From Opitutia bacterium (GTDB lineage: Bacteria > Verrucomicrobiota > Verrucomicrobiia > Opitutales > T3Sed10-336): DNA of 63,442 nucleotides. A model generated the notes under the pieces. The model was not told the DNA's origin and searched no databases. It saw only the letters and a program-made list of their open reading frames with translations. A program made the translations under genes and the position numbers. The stretch is from NCBI GenBank assembly GCA_003558065.1, contig PWMU01000014.1, positions 1-63,442 of the forward strand. Reading direction: 5' to 3'. This document shows, piece after piece, positions 56,984 to 63,442 of the stretch (within the stretch, counting starts at the first letter, position 1; every line of letters starts with the position of its first letter).

Positions 56984-58735
56984 TCACTTTCCTACAATCC
57001 TGAGGCTCCTCAACCGGTTGAGCGCTGCGGCGATCTCGAAACGCCGCGGCCGCGACAGGTTGCCTGGATGTTTACCGCCGCCGAAACCGCCTAGGCGATC
57101 AACGGTTTCGGCATCGATCAGTTTCTCCAACCGATCGAGGATCTCCGGAAGGGTTCGCTCCTCACCCATGAACTCCCGGGCTGCCAGGTAAAGCGCCCGG
57201 CCGACCGCGCGCAACTGACTGGCATCGGCCACCTGTTCAACCGCACGCAGGTCGATCGTTTCGTTCCCGAAACGGATCCCGTCGACTCCCTCCGCCTCGA
57301 TCTTCACCTTCCCTTTCCCCTTAAGAGGATTGATCGACCGCGGATCCGGCACGCGGCCGGCGGGCAGCTTCAACGGTTCCCCTTCGCCGAATCCGCGCCG
57401 GGTCGGCAATTCCTCCGCCACCTCCCGCGCGCGGGAGGTGGCTTCCTCGGGCCGGTAGCCGCGCATCAAAATCACCTGATCGGCCACGTCAAAGTAATCG
57501 CCGCAGCCGCCCATGACGAGGAGACTGGAAACGCCGTGCTCTTCGTACAGCTCCCGGATACGGTCGAGCAAAGGCGTGATCGGCTCGCTTTCGCGGTTCA
57601 CCAGCCGCTGCATACGGGCATCCCGCACCATCAGGTTGGTGGCCGCGGTATCCTCGTCCACCAGCAACAGGCGCGACCCCGCCTCCAGCGACTCGATAAT
57701 CCCGGCCGCCTGACTGGTGCTTCCCGAAGCCTCCTCCGTCGAAAAGGCAACCGTCGACTGGCCGTTTGGGAGGTTGCCGATCAGCGTCGACAGATCCACT
57801 CTTTCAATACGGCGCCGATCCTCGGCCCGGACTTTCACGGCATCGGGCCGGGTCACCACGTACTCGCGCCCGTCTCCCGGAACGTGCGGGTACACGCCGC
57901 GCTCGATGGCACGAAGCAGCGTCGATTTCCCGTGATAACCGCCGCCGACGATCAAAGTGACTCCCCCGGGGATTCCCATCCCGGTGACGGCCCCCCTTTC
58001 ATCCGTGTACCGGGAATCCGGATTCGGAAGGTCGAACGAGACCCGCAACTCCTGCGGCGATTCAAATGCAAGGCCCTTTTCGGGCGAAAGCGGCCGGTCG
58101 CTGACCCCGCTCTCGCGCGGCAGCATCGACCCGTCCGCAACGAACGCGACCAGTCCCCGCTCGCGCAGTCCCGAACGAATCGCCTCCTGGTTCTCGACGC
58201 ACTCGACAAAAGGACGCCCCTCCGCCTCGGCCTCTTCCGTCCAACCGAGCGCCCCCCGGGTCAATTCGGGAAGGTCCCCGCAAAGCATCTCGGCCGCCTG
58301 CCGTCCCAGGACCCGTCGGCCCGCCGCAGGCAGACCGACCTCGACCCGAGCTTCCACCCATTCGGTCGAAACCCGAACAGCGCTGCGCTCGAGCACCTCC
58401 TGCCCGCCGGCGTCGATCAGCATCAGCCCGCTCTTGCCGATTCCCCGGTCCCGGCTGCCCTGTTTGCGGAGAGCCAGGCGGACGCGCCTGGCCAGAAAAT
58501 CCTCCACTGCCGTCCTCCGCACCCGGGAGCCGTGAAGGTCGGAAGGCAGCCCGGCAGTCCCGGCATGCAAGCGCACCCGGACCTTGGAAGGCGACGCGAA
58601 GGGGTCGCCCTGGACATAATCGACAGAGAGGACTCCGCCCTCGAACGCGTAATCCCCCTGGATGTCTTTATAGGCCTTGTAGCCCCGTCCGTCGATGCGG
58701 GCGAGGACGCTTTTCAGGTCGTCCAGATTCCTCAT
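56984..58735 (-). CDS. ABC-class ATPase (PF09818 type)
   Basis: 583 residues. A stand-alone P-loop ATPase: Walker A GGGYHGKSTLL near residue 265, Walker B LLLVDEDTAATNLMVRD near 360, and the conserved block VGNLPNGQ-type (here LIGNLPNGQSTVAFST) with the ASGSTSQAAGIIE signature. No membrane or dimer-partner domain is present, so it is not a transporter. The family (annotated as predicted ATPase of the ABC class) includes trypanosomal MRB1590, an RNA-editing factor, suggesting nucleic-acid handling. It leads a leftward run toward satD. Confidence 0.9.
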   Translation of the reverse strand: MRNLDDLKSVLARIDGRGYKAYKDIQGDYAFEGGVLSVDYVQGDPFASPSKVRVRLHAGTAGLPSDLHGSRVRRTAVEDFLARRVRLALRKQGSRDRGIGKSGLMLIDAGGQEVLERSAVRVSTEWVEARVEVGLPAAGRRVLGRQAAEMLCGDLPELTRGALGWTEEAEAEGRPFVECVENQEAIRSGLRERGLVAFVADGSMLPRESGVSDRPLSPEKGLAFESPQELRVSFDLPNPDSRYTDERGAVTGMGIPGGVTLIVGGGYHGKSTLLRAIERGVYPHVPGDGREYVVTRPDAVKVRAEDRRRIERVDLSTLIGNLPNGQSTVAFSTEEASGSTSQAAGIIESLEAGSRLLLVDEDTAATNLMVRDARMQRLVNRESEPITPLLDRIRELYEEHGVSSLLVMGGCGDYFDVADQVILMRGYRPEEATSRAREVAEELPTRRGFGEGEPLKLPAGRVPDPRSINPLKGKGKVKIEAEGVDGIRFGNETIDLRAVEQVADASQLRAVGRALYLAAREFMGEERTLPEILDRLEKLIDAETVDRLGGFGGGKHPGNLSRPRRFEIAAALNRLRSLRIVGK

Positions 58736-58821
58736 AACTGCTGACGCCAGCCTCGCCGTACAGGGACGGGAGTGTCAAATCTCAGGCGACAGGGTCCTCA
58801 ACTTATTCGGCGAGCCGCTGA

Positions 58822-59190
58822 TCAATTCCTATCATCCTCGGGTCGGCTGAGCGTGCCCGAGGAAATCTCCCATACTCTGAACCCTCTTTCCCGGAAGGCC
58901 CGGTAAGCGGATCCGACGTACTCCCCCTGTTCATCGTAAGCCAGAACGACGAGCGTGATGGAACGAACCGGTTGCCGCCCGCCCGCTCCCCTCAGGTTGT
59001 AGGTGTCCCCGCGCCCGAGTACGGTGACATACTCGCCCTGTTTCTGGACTTCGAGATCGTAGTTCGTCTGGTTGATCACTGTAGCGACGGCATCCCCCTG
59101 GCCGCCCATAAACGTCTGGCATCCGGAAAGAGCGACCAGCAGAATGCCCGCGGCCAGCAGAATCACGGGAAATTTTTTAATCCTTTTCAT
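58822..59190 (-). CDS. Small lipoprotein
   Basis: 122 residues. It has a signal peptide with lipobox LVALSGC, giving lipidated Cys near residue 24. The mature part is a small beta domain (ATVINQTNYDLEVQKQGEYV, SITLVVLAYDEQGEYVG) similar in outline to YcfL/DUF1425-type or Ig-like lipoproteins. The neighbours give no hint of function. Placed after the ybbP gene on the same strand with 139 bp between. Confidence 0.65.
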   Translation of the reverse strand: MKRIKKFPVILLAAGILLVALSGCQTFMGGQGDAVATVINQTNYDLEVQKQGEYVTVLGRGDTYNLRGAGGRQPVRSITLVVLAYDEQGEYVGSAYRAFRERGFRVWEISSGTLSRPEDDRN

Positions 59191-59329
59191 TATTACCTTT
59201 CGATTGAACGGTAAAGAGCACCTGCATCTTTATGTCTCGAAGCAGTTTATCCTCCCCCGGCCGACAAGTCCAGTCCCATCGGCGGAAACCTGGCGGGACC
59301 GGCGGCGTGAAGAACCCCGGAACCAGCCC

Positions 59330-61858
59330 TCACCCGTCACCGGACTCGCGCAATACTTCGAGAGGCGGCCGCCGACCGCTGCCGAGATCGTTCAGCCATC
59401 CGACCAGTACCGTCGCCCCGGCGACCGCCGCCCAACAGCCGAACATGACCCCCGCGGAAGGAGCGAAGGGCAGATCGAAAACAAACCGCCCCAGGGCCCA
59501 TCCCCCGGCTGTCGCCAGCACCAATCCCGCCGTTGCCGCCAGCGTGCCAAGGACCAGAAACTCCACCGTTCGAATCCCCGATATCTGCCCGCTCGAAGCC
59601 CCCAGCGTGCGCAGCAAGCACCATTCCCGCCGCCGCTGGTAGCGTCCCGTGGCCGCGACCGCCGCCAGCACCAGCAACCCGGTGACCACCGTGAACCCGG
59701 CCATGAACCGGACCACGAACCCGATGCGGCCGAGAACTTCCTCCACGGTATTCAGGAGCATCCGTAAGTCGACGGCGGATACGTTTGAGAACCGGTTCGC
59801 CGCCTCGATCTGCACCCTCCCGGTCTCGCCGGGAGACGAGGTCCGCGTGACCACTACATGAAACTTGGGAGCCGGCTCAAGCACGCCGGCGGGAAAAACC
59901 ACAAAGAAATTCGGACTGATCCGCCGCCACTCCACTTCCCGCAAACTGGCGACCTCGCTACGAAGGGGAAGTCCCTGAACATCCCAGACGATTTCGTCTC
60001 CGACCTCCAGATTCAGATCCCCGGCCAGCCCGCTTTCCACCGAAATGGGAACGGGTTCCCCGTCTCCGGCTGCTTCCTCCGTCCATTGCCCCTCGATCAG
60101 TCGTTCCGTATCGGTCAGTTCGCGGCGGTAGGTCGAACGGTACTCCCGTCTCAGGGTCCAGCCCGGAACTTCGTTTTCCCGAAGCAACTCGCTCACGGGC
60201 CGGCCGCGGATCGACTCAATCCGCATGGTGACGATCGGCGTCTCGCCGAGAACCGGCAGGTCGAATTCGCCGAGCAGTTCGCGAACCCCCTCCAGTTGAT
60301 CGTCCTGGATGTCGAAGAACGCGAAATTGGGTGTTTCCTCTGTATCGGAAAATCGGATATAATCCGTCAGCATCCCTCTCGAAAAAGCAAGTATCCCTAT
60401 AAGAAACGTCCCCAGCCCAAGCGAAACGATCAGGAGAACCGTCCGGTTGTTCGGACGGTACAGGTTCGCGACCCCCTGGCGCCAGGCAAAGGGGCCGCGT
60501 GAAGGCCGCGCCCACCGCAGCCCGCGCAGCATCAGCCAGCCCGTCCCGGCCAGCAGCAAGAACACGGCGGCCAGGCCCAGGAAGATGCCGCCCGCCGTGC
60601 GCAGGTTCTCGGACTGGGCCCGGCAAAATCCGAAAACCGCGGCGCCGAGGAGACCGGCAATGAACCATTGGAGCGGATCGCGTCCGGCTCCCCGGGCCGA
60701 TACCGACGCCCGCAGGGCCCTCAGTGGAGGAATTCTCCGCAGGGCCGCCATCGGCCAGAGCGCGAACAGCAGGCACAGGCCGAAGCCGACAAAAAGGCCC
60801 TCGGCGATCGCCTTCCAAGAAAGCGAGAACGTCGCCTCAACCGGAAGCAGCCCCTCGAACAAACGGGGAAGGATCGCCTGAACCCCGATGCCCAAGAGCG
60901 CCCCTGAAAAAGCGCCCGTCGCCCCCAGGGCTCCCCCCTGCAGAAGGTAGATCCCGAATATCTCCCGGTGCCCCGCCCCCAGGCACCTCAGGATGGCGGC
61001 GGTGTCCCGTTTTCTGGATACGTAACCGTAGACGCCCGCGGCGACGCCGACACCGCCCAGCAGCAGCGCCACCAAGCCGGAAAGGTTGAGGAAGCGGGCC
61101 AGATTCCCCAGCGCGTCGCCCAGATCCTCCTTCAGGTCTTCGACCGTTTGCGCCCGGAGCCTGAGCCCGGACAGTTTGTCTCGGTTCTCCGCGACCCAAT
61201 CATCGGGCGCGGTTTCATCAGGAAAACGATAATAGTACCGGTAGCGCGCGAGACTTCCGGCCGTGAGCAGGCCGGTGTCGGCGACTGCCGTATGCGGAAC
61301 GAAGATACGCGGCGCGAGCTGCCCGACACCGACCGCTTCGCCGGGAACCTGGCGCAGAGCGCCCGCGACTTCCAGCTCCTTGCCGCCCACCCGGACCGGA
61401 TCACCCGGCGCCAGGCCGAGCTGATCGAAGAGACTTTTCTCCACAAGAACGCCCTCACCGCGACGCCATGCCTGCCGGGCGCCGGCGGGTTCGGCCCGGA
61501 TCTCCCCATACCAGGGGAAATCCCCGTCCAGGGCACGCACCATGACCAGCCGGCTTTGCCCGGGCCCGGGAAACAGGGCCATCGAGGTAAAGCTCACTTC
61601 GCTCGCCCGTTCTCCCTCGATGTCGTCGAGAAAGGCCTCGATTTCATCCCCCGGGGCCTGCCGCGAGGTCAGCACCAGATCCGCCCCAAGCAGGGCCCGC
61701 GCCTGGTTTTCAACCTCCTCTTCCAGGTTCTCCCGAAACGACCGCACCCCGACCAGCGCGGCCACGCCGAGCACGATCGCGAGGGAAAACACAAAGAGCT
61801 GCTTCCGGCTCCGGCGGCTGTCCCGCCAGGCCATTCTGCCCACCCACCGGATCTTCAT
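59330..61858 (-). CDS. ybbP: FtsX/MacB-type ABC permease (YbbP)
   Basis: 842 residues, near E. coli YbbP (804). Two halves each hold FtsX-type membrane domains: N-terminal helix (FVFSLAIVLGVAALVGVRS), a periplasmic domain, helices around 265-430 (GLVALLLGGVGVAAGVYGYVS), a second helix-periplasm-helix unit after 460, and a C-terminal three-helix bundle. It has RKRDTAAILRCLGA and RRREWCLLRTLGAS, the two coupling segments that contact the ATPase. It overlaps the ATPase gene by 4 nt. YbbAP is a lipid/hydrophobic-substrate exporter candidate; the substrate is unproven. Confidence 0.92.
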   Translation of the reverse strand: MKIRWVGRMAWRDSRRSRKQLFVFSLAIVLGVAALVGVRSFRENLEEEVENQARALLGADLVLTSRQAPGDEIEAFLDDIEGERASEVSFTSMALFPGPGQSRLVMVRALDGDFPWYGEIRAEPAGARQAWRRGEGVLVEKSLFDQLGLAPGDPVRVGGKELEVAGALRQVPGEAVGVGQLAPRIFVPHTAVADTGLLTAGSLARYRYYYRFPDETAPDDWVAENRDKLSGLRLRAQTVEDLKEDLGDALGNLARFLNLSGLVALLLGGVGVAAGVYGYVSRKRDTAAILRCLGAGHREIFGIYLLQGGALGATGAFSGALLGIGVQAILPRLFEGLLPVEATFSLSWKAIAEGLFVGFGLCLLFALWPMAALRRIPPLRALRASVSARGAGRDPLQWFIAGLLGAAVFGFCRAQSENLRTAGGIFLGLAAVFLLLAGTGWLMLRGLRWARPSRGPFAWRQGVANLYRPNNRTVLLIVSLGLGTFLIGILAFSRGMLTDYIRFSDTEETPNFAFFDIQDDQLEGVRELLGEFDLPVLGETPIVTMRIESIRGRPVSELLRENEVPGWTLRREYRSTYRRELTDTERLIEGQWTEEAAGDGEPVPISVESGLAGDLNLEVGDEIVWDVQGLPLRSEVASLREVEWRRISPNFFVVFPAGVLEPAPKFHVVVTRTSSPGETGRVQIEAANRFSNVSAVDLRMLLNTVEEVLGRIGFVVRFMAGFTVVTGLLVLAAVAATGRYQRRREWCLLRTLGASSGQISGIRTVEFLVLGTLAATAGLVLATAGGWALGRFVFDLPFAPSAGVMFGCWAAVAGATVLVGWLNDLGSGRRPPLEVLRESGDG

Positions 61859-62631
61859 AGCCGAAATACACCCTGTTGCGACTTCTCCGCGCCCTTTCCC
61901 ATGGCCCGGGAGCCTCCCGGGTCGCCGCGCTCGCCTTCCCCGAATCGGCGATCCTCGGCGACCTCACCGCTCTTGAGCCGAATCACACGGCCGCTCCGCC
62001 GGGCCAGTTCCCAATCATGGGTCACGATCATGACGGCCGCCCCGGTCTCACGGTTCAATGAAAACATCAGCTCGATGACGCACTCGCTCGTCTCGTCGTC
62101 GAGGTTGCCGGTCGGCTCGTCGGCAAAGAGGATCTTGGGACGGTTGATAAAAGCCCGCGCGAGGGCGACCCGCTGCTGCTCGCCTCCCGATAGTTGAACC
62201 GGGTAGTGGTCCAGGCGATCGCCCAGCCCCACCCGATCAAGCAGCCCGCGGCCGGCCTCGCCGACCCCGTGCAGGCGGCCCTGCATTTCGGCGGGAATCG
62301 TCACGTTTTCGAGGGCCGTCAGGCTGGGCACGAGTTGAAAGTTCTGAAAGACGAACCCCACCTCCCGATTCCTCAGACGGGCGCGCCCATCCTCATCGAG
62401 TTTCTCGAGGACCTGTCCGCAGAGTATGACCGAACCTTCGCTGGGACGGTCCAAACCCGCGCAAAGCCCGAGCAGGGTGGTCTTTCCGCTGCCCGAAGGC
62501 CCGACGACCGCACAGACTCCCCCGGCGGACAATTCAAAATCAATCCCCCGAAGCACCGTCAATTCGCGGGAAGCAGTGCGATAGCTCTTCGACAAACTGC
62601 AAATTTTCAATACGCTGTTTTCCTGGCTCAT
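61855..62631 (-). CDS. ybbA: ABC transporter ATPase (YbbA/LolD family)
   Basis: 258 residues from the ATG at 62631; homology starts here, and longer frames run into tesA. Walker A VVGPSGSGKTTLLG, Q-loop GFVFQNFQLVPS, signature LSGGEQQRVALARAF, Walker B ILFADEPTGNLD and switch His IVTHD. This is the LolD/MacB-type ATPase that powers the FtsX-type permease encoded next. The order ybbA-ybbP beside divergent tesA is the same as in E. coli. Its start codon interlocks with that of tesA. Confidence 0.95.
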   Translation of the reverse strand: MSQENSVLKICSLSKSYRTASRELTVLRGIDFELSAGGVCAVVGPSGSGKTTLLGLCAGLDRPSEGSVILCGQVLEKLDEDGRARLRNREVGFVFQNFQLVPSLTALENVTIPAEMQGRLHGVGEAGRGLLDRVGLGDRLDHYPVQLSGGEQQRVALARAFINRPKILFADEPTGNLDDETSECVIELMFSLNRETGAAVMIVTHDWELARRSGRVIRLKSGEVAEDRRFGEGERGDPGGSRAMGKGAEKSQQGVFRL

Positions 62632-63313
62632 GAACAAACCACCAAAGTACACCACTTTTCCACGATCCAAACTCTTTTTCCCGATTTTTGTGATCCTGGT
62701 CTTAACCGGGACTCTTGCAGGCCCCATCATTGCCTTCGCCGCCGAACGGGACGGTCAAGAGGGCACAATTCTGTTCTTTGGCGACAGTCTGACCGCCGGC
62801 TACGACGTGAATCTTCAGGATGCGTACCCCGCGGTCGTCGAAAGAAAGGTGCGCGATCGAGGCTTTGAATTCCATGTGGTGAACGCGGGGCTCAGCGGCG
62901 AGACGACCGCCGGCGGATTGCGCCGGATCGACTGGATTCTCCGCCGCGAGATCGACGTGTTCGTCCTGGCACTCGGTGGGAACGACGCCCTGCGCGGTCT
63001 CGATCCCCGGGAGGCCCGCACGAATCTCCACGGGATTCTGGAAAAGGTCCGCGACCGGTACCCGGCCGCCCGGCTCCTCCTGGCCGGCATGAAGGCCCCC
63101 TCCAATATGGGTACCGATTACGCCGAGGCGTTTGCGGCCATTTACCCGGAATTGGCCGAGGAATTCGGCATTCCCCTGATTCCCTTTCTGCTGGAAGGGG
63201 TGGCAGCCGATCCGGAATACAACCTGGACGATCTGATTCATCCCAACGAAGAAGGCCACCGAAAAATCGCCCAAACGGTTTGGAAGGAACTGGAACCCCT
63301 TCTCGACCCCTAG
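62630..63313 (+). CDS. tesA: GDSL-family esterase/thioesterase I
   Basis: 227 residues. A signal peptide (FFPIFVILVLTGTLAGPIIAFA) suits a periplasmic enzyme. SGNH motifs are complete: FFGDSLTAGYDV (Ser), NAGLSGETT (Gly), LALGGNDALRG (Asn) and the C-terminal DLIHPNEEGH (Asp/His). TesA hydrolyses acyl-CoA, lysophospholipids and aryl esters. The ATG at 62630 overlaps the ybbA ATG on the other strand; no clear ribosome site precedes it. After its stop only 129 bp without a gene remain. Confidence 0.95.
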   Translation: MNKPPKYTTFPRSKLFFPIFVILVLTGTLAGPIIAFAAERDGQEGTILFFGDSLTAGYDVNLQDAYPAVVERKVRDRGFEFHVVNAGLSGETTAGGLRRIDWILRREIDVFVLALGGNDALRGLDPREARTNLHGILEKVRDRYPAARLLLAGMKAPSNMGTDYAEAFAAIYPELAEEFGIPLIPFLLEGVAADPEYNLDDLIHPNEEGHRKIAQTVWKELEPLLDP

Positions 63314-63442
63314 TGTACCCAGCCAAGCAGATTGTAACCTATGGAACTGGGGGAAAGGACGCGAATCAGGAACTGCCCTTTGACGAAATACCGTCCAGTC
63401 CCGAAACGCGTCGTGGCGACGGGGTTTATCCCCGGAGTTCGC

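Overview
The window is a GC-rich, gene-dense bacterial chromosome segment with about 48 protein genes and one RNA gene. I saw no rRNA, tRNA, CRISPR array, prophage or insertion sequence. The gene content (RNase P RNA beside a CT398-type coiled-coil/zinc-ribbon protein, MoxR/DUF58/VWA clusters, a PilMNO-secretin cluster, a family-8 polysaccharide lyase, a 31-residue COX24-like basic protein, many short ATGA overlaps) fits the Planctomycetota-Verrucomicrobiota-Chlamydiota group. I favour a Verrucomicrobiota member of the Opitutae type. This placement is inference from gene content; no 16S gene is present.

Layout. 1-4.1 kb: end of an envelope operon (two TPR proteins, then an ExbB/TolQ-type channel). 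4.2-7.6 kb: IMP dehydrogenase and adenylosuccinate synthetase, the two exits from IMP, side by side. 7.6-13.7 kb: a leftward housekeeping block (FAS1 protein, FolC, AccD, ComF, TruA, RuvX, mannose-1-phosphate guanylyltransferase). 14-16.3 kb: an E1-like/rhodanese sulfur-carrier activating enzyme and a lipoprotein. 16.3-20.2 kb: YjbQ, fumarase C, a polyprenyl diphosphate synthase and a CPBP membrane protease. 20.4-27.2 kb: a leftward PilM-PilN-PilO-(PilP-like)-secretin operon ending in an unfamiliar acidic repeat protein. 27.4-31.7 kb: GumN/TraB protein, small basic protein, RluA-type pseudouridine synthase, S20, RNase P RNA, zinc-ribbon protein, Rrf2 regulator. 31.8-36.8 kb: gyrB-gyrA. 37-43 kb: outer-membrane barrel, HU, exonuclease, HisN-type phosphatase, PL8 lyase, QueF. 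43.3-55.7 kb: a tightly overlapping rightward operon of eight genes joining a MoxR ATPase, DUF58 and VWA proteins to a complete ABC-2 type transporter. 55.9-59.2 kb: SatD-like protein with a membrane partner, an ABC-class ATPase and a lipoprotein. 59.3-63.3 kb: the ybbP-ybbA lipoprotein/lipid-type exporter, divergent from tesA.

The strongest candidate for something not yet described is the pilus-type operon at 20.4-27.2 kb. The secretin and the neighbouring 619-residue acidic protein share a homologous N-terminal helical module, and the acidic protein also carries an 84-residue tandem duplication and a poly-acidic tail. Other points worth checking: an AccD that has lost three of its four zinc-binding cysteines, an outer-membrane barrel gene with no canonical start codon, ybbA and tesA start codons that interlock on opposite strands, a twin 12-bp repeat between the Rrf2 regulator and gyrB, and substitutions or altered spacing at conserved sites in IMPDH, an RluA-family enzyme and a DEDDh exonuclease.

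Many starts were moved inward from the longest open frame where the family alignment, an overlap with the upstream stop, or a Shine-Dalgarno-like sequence pointed to a later start codon.
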